From an uncultured Prevotellaceae bacterium (GTDB taxonomy: Bacteria > Bacteroidota > Bacteroidia > Bacteroidales > Bacteroidaceae): DNA of 52,281 nucleotides. The stretch covers positions 1 through 52,281 of the forward strand of contig CACYKE010000009.1 of NCBI GenBank assembly GCA_902774925.1. The letters are read 5' to 3'. This document shows, piece by piece, positions 42,531 to 50,029 of the stretch. The notes under the pieces are model-generated. The model made no database searches. It had not been told where the DNA came from and saw only the letters and a program-made list of their open reading frames with translations. Each line of letters begins with the position of its first letter. Position 1 is the first letter of the stretch. The position numbers and the translations under genes are program-made.

Positions 42531-44721
42531 ATGTTGTGCGCAGCCCGGGGACTACGAATGGACCACGCCCAGCAACAATTCCTCCGAGTCGATGCCCTGC
42601 GGTGGCGGCGACATCGGCATGAATGTCTGGGTCGAACAGGGCGACATCCTCTTCTACCTCTCGCGCAGTGGTTCGTTCGACGAGAATAACACGCTCTTGA
42701 AGGCTGGCCGTTTCCGTGTCAGCCTCTCGCCGGGATTGGATATGACGCATTTCCGTCAGATCCTCCACCTTGCCGACGGCTATGTCGAGATTACCGACGG
42801 CCAGCTCTCCGTCCAACTGTGGGCCGACGTCAAGAAACCCGTCGTCCATGTTGACGTGTCGAGTCCGAAGGTGAAGCAGAACATGGCGGTGACCTACGAA
42901 AACTGGCGTATGCAGGATCGCGAGATGACGAAGCGCGAATGTTTCCAGTCGAGTTATAAGTTTGCGGCACCGAAGGGCCTGAAGACACTCGCTGACAAGG
43001 TTGTTGCGACAAATAAGGACATCACCTTCCTCCATCAGAACGGTGAAGAGACCATTTTCGACGCCACTGTCACCCAGCAGGGCATGGACGCCGTGAAGGA
43101 CCGCCTATATAACCCGCTGAAGAACCTCATCAGCGGCGGTAAGATGCAGGTGCGCGACATGGTACTGATGGACTCCATCCACGGTCGCTATGCCAGCACT
43201 GACTACGATGGTTGGATGTATGTGACGAAATTTCCGAAGCGTACGTTGCACCTGCAGGTCATCATGGCGAACGTGCAAGGCACCGAGCAGGATTTCTCAG
43301 ACGCCATCGCTGCCACCGAGAAACTCATCAGTCGTGAAATTGACCGCCAGGCCTCGCGCCAGTGGTGGAACGAATTCTGGCAGCGCAGCTACGTCGAAAC
43401 CACCACTCCCGGCGGTTCTCCGACGGGTCCCGCTACTCCTGCCGACCTCATCCGCAATTACAACCTCTTCCGCTATATGCTGGGCTGCAATGCCCTTGGC
43501 CAGTGGCCTACGAAATTCAATGGCGGACTCTTTACCTTCGACCCCGAATATGTCAACAATGCCGACGAATATCGTCTCTCGCCCGATTTCCGCAACTGGG
43601 GTGGGGGCGTTCATACCGCTCAAAACCAGCGCCTCGTCTATTGGCCCATGCTGAAAAATGGCGACTACGACGCCTTGAAGGCCCAGATAGACTTCTACCT
43701 GCGCATCTATAAGAATGCCGAGGAACGCTCGCGGCTCTATTGGGGCCACGAGGGCGCCTGTCTGACGGAACAAATCGAGAACTACGGTCTGCCGTGCTAT
43801 CCCGAATACGGCACGAAGCGCCCTGCCGGTTTCGACCCGGGACTGGAGCGTAATGCGTGGCTTGAATACGAATGGGACACCTGTCTTGAATTCTGCATGA
43901 TGGCCCTCGAATCCGACCGCTACCAAACTGCCGTTCAACGTTCAACGTTCAACGTTCAATGTCTCGACTTCGTCCGCTCCTGCCTGCGCTTCTTCGACGA
44001 ACACTACCAGTACCTCGCCAACCGGCGCGGTGCTAAGCGTCTCGACGCCAACGGCAAACTCGTGCTCTATCCCGGTTCTGGCGGCGAAACCTATAAGATG
44101 GCATACAACTCCACCTCTACTATCGCCGCCCTGCGTACCGTCGCGACAGCGCTGTGCGACTCAGTTCTGCTGAGTCGCCTCCCCGATATCACCATCCGCA
44201 ACGGCATGATAGCTCCCGCCCTGCACTACGAACGCGTGCAGAACACCGAACCCACGCAGCTCTATCCCGTCTTCCCTTGGCGCATGTACGGCGTCGGACG
44301 ACCCGACCTCGACATCGCCCGCAATACCTACCTCAACGACTCACTGGCACTCAAGTTCCGCTCGCATGTCGGGTGGAAACAGGACGCCATCTGGGCCGCC
44401 TGTCTCGGACTGACCGACGAGGCCCAGCGTCTCGTGACGCTGAAGATGCAGGATGGTCCCTTCCGCTTCCCCGCTTTCTGGGGACCGGGCTTCGACTGGG
44501 CTCCCGACCACAACTGGGGCGGTTCGGGCATGATTGCCATGCAGGAAATGCTCCTGCAGGAAGTCGGCGACACGCTCTACCTCTTCCCCGCATGGCCCCG
44601 CGACTGGGACGTGCGCTTCCGGCTCCATGCCTCCCGCGGCACGGTGGTCGAAGCGGAAATGCGTAAGGGAAAAGTCGTCAATGTCCGTGTGACACCTAAA
44701 GGACGTAAAACCATCTATTAA
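42460..44721 (+). CDS. DUF5703 domain protein, glycoside-hydrolase-like (GH95-type superfamily)
   Basis: A 753 aa exported protein. The N-terminal part (WTTPSNNSSESMPCGGGDIG, NVWVEQGDILFYLSRSGSFD) fits DUF5703. The rest resembles the (alpha/alpha)6 barrel of GH95/GH65-like enzymes (LGCNALGQWPTKFNGGLFTF, LYWGHEGACLTEQ, FPAWPRDWDVRFRLHASRG). A role in glycan breakdown is likely; the substrate is unknown. The signal peptide (MGLRIFILCGLLFNVIQCSM) is encoded partly by a 7-base array (42509-42535), and four GTTCAAY heptamers lie in the body (43933-43960). Because seven is not a multiple of three, gain or loss of a unit would shift the frame. The start codon lies in the loop of a long hairpin. Confidence 0.78.
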   Translation: MGLRIFILCGLLFNVIQCSMFNVQCCAQPGDYEWTTPSNNSSESMPCGGGDIGMNVWVEQGDILFYLSRSGSFDENNTLLKAGRFRVSLSPGLDMTHFRQILHLADGYVEITDGQLSVQLWADVKKPVVHVDVSSPKVKQNMAVTYENWRMQDREMTKRECFQSSYKFAAPKGLKTLADKVVATNKDITFLHQNGEETIFDATVTQQGMDAVKDRLYNPLKNLISGGKMQVRDMVLMDSIHGRYASTDYDGWMYVTKFPKRTLHLQVIMANVQGTEQDFSDAIAATEKLISREIDRQASRQWWNEFWQRSYVETTTPGGSPTGPATPADLIRNYNLFRYMLGCNALGQWPTKFNGGLFTFDPEYVNNADEYRLSPDFRNWGGGVHTAQNQRLVYWPMLKNGDYDALKAQIDFYLRIYKNAEERSRLYWGHEGACLTEQIENYGLPCYPEYGTKRPAGFDPGLERNAWLEYEWDTCLEFCMMALESDRYQTAVQRSTFNVQCLDFVRSCLRFFDEHYQYLANRRGAKRLDANGKLVLYPGSGGETYKMAYNSTSTIAALRTVATALCDSVLLSRLPDITIRNGMIAPALHYERVQNTEPTQLYPVFPWRMYGVGRPDLDIARNTYLNDSLALKFRSHVGWKQDAIWAACLGLTDEAQRLVTLKMQDGPFRFPAFWGPGFDWAPDHNWGGSGMIAMQEMLLQEVGDTLYLFPAWPRDWDVRFRLHASRGTVVEAEMRKGKVVNVRVTPKGRKTIY
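43933..43960 (+). repeat. Four 7-base units inside the DUF5703 coding region
   Basis: GTTCAAC three times, then GTTCAAT. They encode VQRSTFNVQ because a 7-base unit is read in all three frames in turn. Confidence 0.9.
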
Positions 44722-44737
44722 TTAATACATAAACAGT

Positions 44738-45214
44738 ATGAAAAAGATTGTAGTATGTTTCGTGGCCCTGATGGCCTTCATTGCCTGCTCCGAGCAGAAA
44801 CCCTTCACCTATCGTGGTCTCTCGTTCTCCATGCCCGCCAGTCAGTTGGTCGATTCGCTCCTGGCACGTGGATTCCTCGTCGATTCTGCCACCTCCGACA
44901 GTGGCAGCCAGTATCAGCTCTACAAAGCCGGCGAACCCTACCGCGTCCTCGTGGCTTACGAGAATGACGAGATACGCGCCATCCAGGAGAACTACCACCT
45001 CTCCACCAACGACAGCACGCGCCGACTGTGGCAGGAGCTGCGCGACGGACTGGAGAAGGAACTCGACGCATGGCCCAACTGCCCTATCCTCAAGGCTGAC
45101 CACAAGAAGGCTGACTTCGAGACCGACGGCGGCTTTGTTTCGGTCATTCTCGAGAATACCTACAAACCGACACTGATGGTGCTCTATCAGGTCAAAAAGG
45201 AGAAGAAGCAGTAG
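44738..45214 (+). CDS. Small lipoprotein of unknown function
   Basis: A 158 aa protein starting MKKIVVCFVALMAFIACSEQ: a signal peptide with lipobox FIAC (Cys17). The mature part begins with FTYRGLSFSMPASQLVDSLL and shows a mixed alpha/beta pattern (YQLYKAGEPYRVLVAYENDE, GGFVSVILENTY). I do not recognise a family. It follows the DUF5703 gene after 16 bases and is closed by the terminator at 45242, so it belongs to that transcription unit. An envelope location is the only inference the sequence supports. Confidence 0.65.
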   Translation: MKKIVVCFVALMAFIACSEQKPFTYRGLSFSMPASQLVDSLLARGFLVDSATSDSGSQYQLYKAGEPYRVLVAYENDEIRAIQENYHLSTNDSTRRLWQELRDGLEKELDAWPNCPILKADHKKADFETDGGFVSVILENTYKPTLMVLYQVKKEKKQ

Positions 45215-45241
45215 GATCATCTGTTAAATAATTATAAAACT

Positions 45242-45274
45242 TACGCGCGGGGCTCACTTCCTCGCGCGTATTTT
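45242..45274 (+). terminator. Intrinsic terminator upstream of rplM
   Basis: TACGCGCG (45242-45249) and CGCGCGTA (45263-45270) form an 8 bp GC-rich stem, followed by TTTT. Confidence 0.8.
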
Positions 45275-45286
45275 AATAAAAAAGCG

Positions 45287-45294
45287 TACCTTTG
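45287..45294 (+). promoter_or_regulatory. rplM-rpsI promoter -7 element
   Basis: TACCTTTG, followed directly by the structured leader. No clear -33 was found; the upstream side is occupied by the terminator stem. Confidence 0.6.
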
Positions 45295-45295
45295 C

Positions 45296-45470
45296 AGTCC
45301 GATTTAGGGGAAAACACTTAGAATCCCCGTGGACTAGAGTGTGAATAGCAACGTCTTTGGCCGGACGTCGTGGTTCGGGAATCGCTGGTTCAACCATCCG
45401 CAACAGCCCTGTTTACAGGCGCAGCGGAGCGCACGTTAGACTAACAACCGGGAGTTAGACCTCGGGTGTT
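45296..45470 (+). ncRNA. Structured 5' leader of rplM, candidate autoregulatory element
   Basis: About 240 bases separate the promoter from the rplM ATG without any open frame. The RNA starts with a nested stem: AGTCC (45296-45300) with GGACT (45331-45335), and GGGG (45307-45310) with CCCC (45325-45328). A second hairpin pairs ACGTC (45351-45355) with GACGT (45364-45368). GC-rich pairable segments (GGTT/AACC, CCTGTTTACAGG) continue to about 45470, and an A/T-rich run leads into the gene. Ribosomal protein leaders of this sort often bind the encoded protein; I recall an L13 leader proposed for Bacteroidia but cannot check it. Confidence 0.6.
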
Positions 45471-45535
45471 TATTTATGTGCGTACATTATTTATATTAAT
45501 AAGAACTGTTTTTTAGTAGTAAAAATTTTAAAGAA

Positions 45536-46003
45536 ATGAACACGTTAAGTTACAAGACCGTTTCCGTATCTAAGGAAGCTGCTCGTGAGCAGAAGGAATG
45601 GGTGGTCATCGACGCTACCGACCAGGTGGTAGGCCGTCTGGCTTCAAAGGTCGCTAAGATCATCCGCGGAAAGTACAAGCCCACATTCACTCCTAACCAG
45701 GACTGTGGCGACAATGTCATTATCATCAATGCCCAGAACATTATCTTTACTGGCAAGAAAGAAACCGACAAGGTTTACACCCGCTACACCGGCTATCCCG
45801 GAGGTCAGCGCTTCAATACACCCGCTCAGCTCCGCAAGAAGCCCTTCGGTACAGAGCGCATCCTGAAGCACGCTGTCAAGGGTATGCTGCCCAAAGGCCC
45901 CCTCGGCCGTGCGCTGCTCAACAACCTGTATGTCTACGAGGGCACAGAGCATCCTCATACCGCTCAGAAGCCCAAGGCTATCGACATCAACCAGTATAAG
46001 TAA
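45536..46003 (+). CDS. rplM: 50S ribosomal protein L13
   Basis: A 155 aa ribosomal protein. Conserved parts: WVVIDATDQVVGRLASKVAK, GKYKPTFTPNQDCGDNVIII, KETDKVYTRYTGYPGG and AVKGMLPKGPLGRALLNNLYVYEG. It is first in the rplM-rpsI operon, as in most bacteria. The long structured leader upstream suggests feedback control at the RNA level. Confidence 0.97.
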   Translation: MNTLSYKTVSVSKEAAREQKEWVVIDATDQVVGRLASKVAKIIRGKYKPTFTPNQDCGDNVIIINAQNIIFTGKKETDKVYTRYTGYPGGQRFNTPAQLRKKPFGTERILKHAVKGMLPKGPLGRALLNNLYVYEGTEHPHTAQKPKAIDINQYK

Positions 46004-46031
46004 GTTTATAGTTTAAAGATTAAAGATAATA
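46004..46031 (+). repeat. Degenerate 7-base array between rplM and rpsI
   Basis: GTTTATA, GTTTAAA, GATTAAA, GATAATA, then GTTAAGATGG with the rpsI start. Four to five units with an exact 7-base period in a 34-base gap. Confidence 0.65.
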
Positions 46032-46037
46032 GTTAAG

Positions 46038-46424
46038 ATGGAATACATCAACGCAATAGGTCGTCGCAAGAGCTCAGTAGCTCGCGTTTATCTGTCAGAG
46101 GGTAATGGCAAGATCACGATCAACAAGAAAGATTTGGAAGTTTATTTCCCATCGGCTATCCTGCAGTATGTCGTTAAGCAGCCGCTCAACCTGCTCGAGG
46201 TAGCTGAGAAATATGATATCAAGGTAAACCTCGACGGTGGTGGTTTCACAGGTCAGAGCCAGGCTCTGCGCCTCGCCATTGCACGTGCACTCGTGAAAAT
46301 CAACGAAGAGGACAAGAAAAAGCTGAAGGATGCCGGTTTCCTCACTCGCGATGCTCGTGAGGTTGAGCGTAAGAAGCCAGGTCAGCCCAAGGCTCGTCGT
46401 CGCTTCCAGTTCAGTAAGCGTTAA
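46038..46424 (+). CDS. rpsI: 30S ribosomal protein S9
   Basis: A 128 aa ribosomal protein: AIGRRKSSVARVYLSEGNGK at the start, GGGFTGQSQALRLAIARALV in the middle, and the basic C-terminal tail KKPGQPKARRRFQFSKR, whose final Lys-Arg contacts P-site tRNA. It follows rplM after 34 bases, a gap filled by a 7-base array. Confidence 0.97.
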   Translation: MEYINAIGRRKSSVARVYLSEGNGKITINKKDLEVYFPSAILQYVVKQPLNLLEVAEKYDIKVNLDGGGFTGQSQALRLAIARALVKINEEDKKKLKDAGFLTRDAREVERKKPGQPKARRRFQFSKR

Positions 46425-46434
46425 CTTTTGGAGC

Positions 46435-46475
46435 AGCGAGGGCAAACAAGCTTGCTTGATTTGCCGAGTCGCGAC
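46435..46475 (+). repeat. Interspersed near-palindromic element, copy B
   Basis: AGCGAG, a hairpin GGCAAA-C-AAGC TT GCTTG-ATTTGCC with a single bulged T, then GCCGAGT. It aligns with the element at 13485-13441 and lies just after rpsI, where it may also terminate transcription weakly. Confidence 0.55.
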
Positions 46476-46494
46476 AAAATTCAACGAAGTTAAA

Positions 46495-46515
46495 ATTGGC
46501 AGTTGGCTATTGGCC
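46495..46515 (+). repeat. Degenerate 7-base array, three units
   Basis: ATTGGCA, GTTGGCT, ATTGGCC. They resemble the units of the array after tig (21432-21480). Confidence 0.55.
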
Positions 46516-46561
46516 ACAACCAAAACTGAACAGTTTAGCATCTAAACCCGCTGGATTTCTT

Positions 46562-46615
46562 CTAGCTCCTCTAGAACATCTAGTTTCTCTAGATCCTCTA
46601 GAAAATCTAGTTCGA
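46562..46615 (+). repeat. 9-base CTAG array, six units, before rpsB
   Basis: CTAG at 46562, 46571, 46580, 46589, 46598 and 46607. Units CTAGCTCCT, CTAGAACAT, CTAGTTTCT, CTAGATCCT, CTAGAAAAT, CTAGTTCGA. Three of the six are identical to units inside waaA. The rest of the rpsI-rpsB gap holds no open frame. Confidence 0.9.
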
Positions 46616-46687
46616 ACTACCATCGGGCTGGTTCTAACAACAAAGAATTAAAAAGAAAGTAAACAATTTAAAAAAGACAAAGAAACA

Positions 46688-47569
46688 ATGGCAAGAACAA
46701 ATTTTGACCAGTTGCTCCAGGCAGGCTGCCACTTTGGCCACCTGAAGCGTAAGTGGAACCCCGCAATGGCTCCCTACATCTATACAGAGCGTAACGGTAT
46801 CCACATCATCGACCTCCACAAGACAGTCATCAAAATCGACGAGGCTGCAGACGCACTCAAGCAGATTGCCAAGAGTGGCAAGAAGATCCTGTTCGTCGCT
46901 ACTAAGAAACAGACTAAGGAAATCATCGCAGAGAAAGCTCAGAGCGTTGGTATGCCTTACGTAATCGAGCGCTGGCCCGGTGGAATGTTGACTAACTTCC
47001 CCACCATCCGCAAGGCCGTCAAGAAAATGGCGAACATCGACAAGCTCATGACCGATGGTACTTTCAACAACCTCTCAAAGCGTGAGCTCCTGCAGGTTAC
47101 TCGTCAGCGTGCCAAGCTCGAGAAGAACCTCGGTTCTATCGCCGACCTCACCCGTCTGCCTTCTGCACTTTTCGTCGTTGACGTACTCAAGGAGCAGATT
47201 GCCGTTCGCGAGGCCAACCGTCTCGGTATCCCCGTATTCGGTATCGTCGACTCTAACTCAGACCCCAAGAACATCGACTTCATCATCCCCGCTAACGACG
47301 ACGCCAAGGATTCAGTAGAGGTTATCCTCTCTGCTTGCTGCGCTGCCATCAACGAGGGCATCGAGGAGCGTAAGGTCGAGAAGGCTGACGAGAAGGCTGC
47401 CGACGAGCAGGACGAGGTCGCTGAGGAGGCTAAGCCCAAGCGTCAGGCCCGCAAGCCCCGCAAGGCTGCTGAGGCTCCCGCAGAGGAAGCAGCCGCTCCC
47501 GCTGCCGAGGCTCCCGCTGCTGAGGAAGCTCCCGCTGCTCCCGCTGCAGAAGAGGCTGCCGCTGAGTAA
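46688..47569 (+). CDS. rpsB: 30S ribosomal protein S2
   Basis: A 293 aa ribosomal protein. Core signatures: LLQAGCHFGHLKRKWNPAM, YIYTERNGIHIIDLHKT, KKQTKEI, RWPGGMLTNFPTIRKA and GIPVFGIVDSNSDP. The last 60 or so residues form a low-complexity Ala/Glu/Pro extension (EAPAEEAAAPAAEAPA and similar) with a basic KPKRQARKPRK patch, not found in E. coli S2. The usual rpsB-tsf order is kept; a small hairpin with a TTCG loop (47575-47594) lies between them. Confidence 0.96.
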   Translation: MARTNFDQLLQAGCHFGHLKRKWNPAMAPYIYTERNGIHIIDLHKTVIKIDEAADALKQIAKSGKKILFVATKKQTKEIIAEKAQSVGMPYVIERWPGGMLTNFPTIRKAVKKMANIDKLMTDGTFNNLSKRELLQVTRQRAKLEKNLGSIADLTRLPSALFVVDVLKEQIAVREANRLGIPVFGIVDSNSDPKNIDFIIPANDDAKDSVEVILSACCAAINEGIEERKVEKADEKAADEQDEVAEEAKPKRQARKPRKAAEAPAEEAAAPAAEAPAAEEAPAAPAAEEAAAE

Positions 47570-47639
47570 TCATAGTTAATCATTCGTGATTAATTAACGT
47601 TCAATTCATGGTAATTAATGTTATAAATAAAAGAAAATT

Positions 47640-48635
47640 ATGGCAATTTCAATTGACGATATCAAGAAGCTTCGCGCTATGACCGGCGCTGGTCTCGCCG
47701 ACGTAAAGAAGGCACTGACCGAGGCCGAGGGCGACTTCGACAAGGCCAAGGAACTCCTCCGTGAGCGTGGCCTCGCTATCGCTGCCAAGCGTAGCGACCG
47801 TGAGACATCTAATGGTTGTGTACTCGTAAAGAAGGTAGATGGCTTCGCTGCCATGCTCGCACTCAAGTGTGAGACCGACTTTGTGGCTAATGGTGCCGAC
47901 TTCATCGCACTCACTCAGGCCATCCTCGACGCAGCAATCGCTGCAAAGGCTGCCGACATCGAGGCTGTCAAAAACCTCACCGTTAACGGTCAGACCGCTC
48001 AGGAGGCTGTCACACAGCGTTCCGGTATCACCGGTGAGAAGATGGAGCTCGACGGCTACCTCACACTCGAGGGCGACAACGTAGAGGTTTACGACCACAT
48101 GGGCAAGCACACCCTCTGCACCATGGTCCAGACCAACAAGCCCGCTGCCGAGCAGGGTCACCTCGTGGCCATGCAGGTTGCCGCTATGAAGCCCGTAGCT
48201 CTCGACGCACAGAGCGTCGACCAGAAGATCCTCGACGAGGAATACAAGACTTCTTTCGAGAAGACCAAGCTCGAGCAGGTCGAGAAGTTCGTCGAGATGA
48301 AGCTCAAGAAGGCTGGCATCAACCCCAACCTCGTCGATTCTGAGGACCACATCGAGTCGAACACCGCCAAGGGCTGGCTCACCAAGGAGCAGGCCGACGA
48401 GGCTCGCAAGGTCATCGCAGATGCAAAGGTCGAGGGCGAGGCAAACCTCAAGATGCCTATGATCGAGAACATCGCAAAGGGTCGCGTACAGAAGTTCCTC
48501 AAGGAAAGCTGCCTCGTCGACCAGGAGTTCCAGTTCGGCGACGGCGACAAGGCTACTGTTGCTCAGTGGCTCGCCAAGCAGGACAAGGACCTGAAGATTG
48601 TCGCCTTCAAGCGCTTCACGCTCGTTGCCGACTAA
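47640..48635 (+). CDS. tsf: Elongation factor Ts
   Basis: A 331 aa guanine-nucleotide exchange factor for EF-Tu. Conserved N-terminal segment KKLRAMTGAGLADVKKAL and the EF-Tu-contacting LALKCETDFVANGADF are intact. The protein is longer than the 283 aa E. coli form, as in other Bacteroidetes. It follows rpsB after 70 bases and is closed by a strong terminator. Confidence 0.96.
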   Translation: MAISIDDIKKLRAMTGAGLADVKKALTEAEGDFDKAKELLRERGLAIAAKRSDRETSNGCVLVKKVDGFAAMLALKCETDFVANGADFIALTQAILDAAIAAKAADIEAVKNLTVNGQTAQEAVTQRSGITGEKMELDGYLTLEGDNVEVYDHMGKHTLCTMVQTNKPAAEQGHLVAMQVAAMKPVALDAQSVDQKILDEEYKTSFEKTKLEQVEKFVEMKLKKAGINPNLVDSEDHIESNTAKGWLTKEQADEARKVIADAKVEGEANLKMPMIENIAKGRVQKFLKESCLVDQEFQFGDGDKATVAQWLAKQDKDLKIVAFKRFTLVAD

Positions 48636-48669
48636 TCCGCAACACATTTACTTCCCTTTATAATAAAAA

Positions 48670-48709
48670 AAATCCGCAGCACCATTTTCGGCCTGCGGAT
48701 TTTTTTTTC
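48670..48709 (+). terminator. Terminator of rpsB-tsf
   Basis: AAATCCGCAG (48670-48679) and CTGCGGATTT (48693-48702) form a 10 bp stem followed by a long T-run; A-rich bases on the other side allow use by the convergent gene. Confidence 0.9.
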
Positions 48710-48722
48710 TGTGTGTCCTAAG

Positions 48723-49070
48723 TTAGAGGCGTCTGTTTCTCAGTGTCACTCCTAGGATGCGCATGTAGTCGCGGAACTGCTCCTCAGTCAATATGCGGTG
48801 CATCTCTCGTGCGTCTTTCCTCACTGCCTGGCGAATCATGTGTCGCTGTCTCATGCCCTGCACCTCCGATGCCGTCTGCATGTCGTCCGTGAATGTCTCG
48901 TGGATGGCCTCCACCTTGTCCATCTGCTCGTCGTTCAGTCCCAGCACCTCCGAGAGGCGGTAGATGTCACAGTTCATGTCGAATCTTTTGTCCGAATTTT
49001 TACTCTGTGTCTCAGCGAAGCTTGTTGTCAGTGCCATTGCGGCAACTACTGTCAAAATAATCTTTTTCAT
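48723..49070 (-). CDS. Small exported helical protein (Spy/LTXXQ-like pattern)
   Basis: A 115 aa protein with signal peptide (MKKIILTVVAAMALTTSFAE). The mature part is helical and highly charged with many Met and Arg: YRLSEVLGLNDEQMDKVEAI, then RQRHMIRQAVRKDAREMHRI, LTEEQFRDYMRIL. The pattern LxLxxEQxxxVxxI followed by LTxEQxxxY recalls periplasmic Spy/CpxP-like chaperones, but no firm family is claimed. Its leader of more than 100 bases has repeated GGATAACAA words shared with the 31-aa gene near the left end. Confidence 0.6.
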   Translation of the reverse strand: MKKIILTVVAAMALTTSFAETQSKNSDKRFDMNCDIYRLSEVLGLNDEQMDKVEAIHETFTDDMQTASEVQGMRQRHMIRQAVRKDAREMHRILTEEQFRDYMRILGVTLRNRRL

Positions 49071-49084
49071 AATTTTCTTTTTTT

Positions 49085-49201
49085 TTGTTATCCTTTATTA
49101 TTACTACTTATTATCCTGAATGTGAGCCCTTTTGGCTTACGCCGCTTTCCCGTTTATCAGGAAAAGCTCAAATATCCCGTTTGTAATCTTTTTTGTTATC
49201 C
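49085..49201 (-). promoter_or_regulatory. Leader with GGATAACAA words, second locus
   Basis: On the minus strand GGATAACAA occurs at 49201-49193 and 49093-49085, with the variant GGATAATAA near 49116-49108. A small hairpin (AGCC/GGCT) lies between. No consensus promoter was found. The 307-base gap 49071-49377 holds this leader, a 49250-49286 hairpin with T/A-rich arms and the hsp20 terminator. Confidence 0.45.
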
Positions 49202-49330
49202 CGAACATCTTTGTCCTTGTTCTGCTTCTTTGACGCACCACAAAAAAGAAGGTTTAACGAAAAACCCATTTTTTTTCGCTAAACCTCCCTTTATACTACG
49301 TATAACTTTTTTTCGTTCGGCCACAAAAAA

Positions 49331-49349
49331 CCCCGCCTTCGGGGCGGGG
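49331..49349 (-). terminator. Terminator of hsp20
   Basis: A GC-only stem CCCCGCC/GGCGGGG with a short loop; on the minus strand it is followed by TTTTTT. Confidence 0.9.
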
Positions 49350-49377
49350 CTTCATCCTTCTTACATCTTTTTACCTG

Positions 49378-49806
49378 TTAAGCAATCTCAATCTGGCGCG
49401 ACAGCTTTACTTTCTCTTCCACTACCTTCGGCAGTTCCACGGTCAGCACGCCGTCCTCCACCTTCGCCGATATCGCGTCCTTCTTCACGTCGTCCGGCAG
49501 TATCAGCGTCTGCTCGTATTTCGAGTAGCTGAATTCGCGGCGCAGATAGCGCACGTTCTTGTTTTCCTCCTCTTTATGCTCCTCCTTGTGTTCCATCTTC
49601 ACCACCAGGTTACCCTCGTCGTTGATGTGCACGTTAAAGTCCTGCTTGTTCATGCCCGGAGCGGCCAGCTCCACCGTATAGGCCTTGTCCGACTCCTTCA
49701 CGTTGATGGCCGGTGCAGTGCAGTTAGCCTTTGGCATCATGTCGTTGTAAAACAAGTCGTTAAACACTGCAGGAATCCAATTGTTACTTCTCATTGTTGG
49801 CATCAT
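49378..49806 (-). CDS. Small heat-shock protein, Hsp20/alpha-crystallin family
   Basis: A 142 aa ATP-independent holdase. The alpha-crystallin domain runs from about residue 34 (PAINVKESDKAYTVELAAPG) to 130, ending with the family motif EDGVLTVELPK (A/GxLxxxxPK), followed by a short C-terminal tail. The start MMPTMRSNNW is preceded by AGGAGG eight bases before the ATG, a canonical Shine-Dalgarno that is rare in Bacteroidetes. Upstream lies a perfect sigma-54 -24/-12 pair (49935-49921) and a 13 bp inverted repeat (49946-49985), pointing to activator-dependent stress induction. Confidence 0.93.
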   Translation of the reverse strand: MMPTMRSNNWIPAVFNDLFYNDMMPKANCTAPAINVKESDKAYTVELAAPGMNKQDFNVHINDEGNLVVKMEHKEEHKEEENKNVRYLRREFSYSKYEQTLILPDDVKKDAISAKVEDGVLTVELPKVVEEKVKLSRQIEIA

Positions 49807-49920
49807 AGTTGTTACCTCCTAAATTCTGTTTTTTTTTATTTGTTACACATGTTGTTTTTTTGTTCTCTCGTTGTCGGCCTTCCGGTGCCTTCCACCTTCC
49901 GGCCTTCACACTCTCTCTTT

Positions 49921-49935
49921 GCAACAACAGTGCCA
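49921..49935 (-). promoter_or_regulatory. Sigma-54-type promoter of hsp20
   Basis: On the minus strand TGGCAC (49935-49930), five bases, TTGC (49924-49921): an exact fit to the RpoN consensus TGGCAC-N5-TTGC. The expected start near 49910 gives a leader of about 100 bases. Confidence 0.7.
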
Positions 49936-49945
49936 ATCCATAAAA

Positions 49946-49985
49946 TACCGACAAAATGACACTCTTTACCGCCATTTTGTCGGTA
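49946..49985 (-). promoter_or_regulatory. 13 bp inverted repeat upstream of the sigma-54 promoter
   Basis: TACCGACAAAATG (49946-49958) and its exact reverse complement (49973-49985) are separated by 14 bases. The position, just upstream of the -24 element, suggests an activator or repressor site. Confidence 0.65.
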
Positions 49986-50029
49986 CTTCTTGCCGACCGC
50001 CCCGCTCGGCGCCGCCCGCCGTATGGTCT

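Noticed and set aside
47575-47594. Terminator between rpsB and tsf
   Set aside because: The TTCG-loop hairpin has an A/T-only outer stem and no T-tract, and rpsB-tsf are normally co-transcribed.
49784-49975. 63-codon minus-strand frame upstream of hsp20
   Set aside because: It covers the sigma-54 promoter and the leader and has no recognisable protein features; it is most likely chance.
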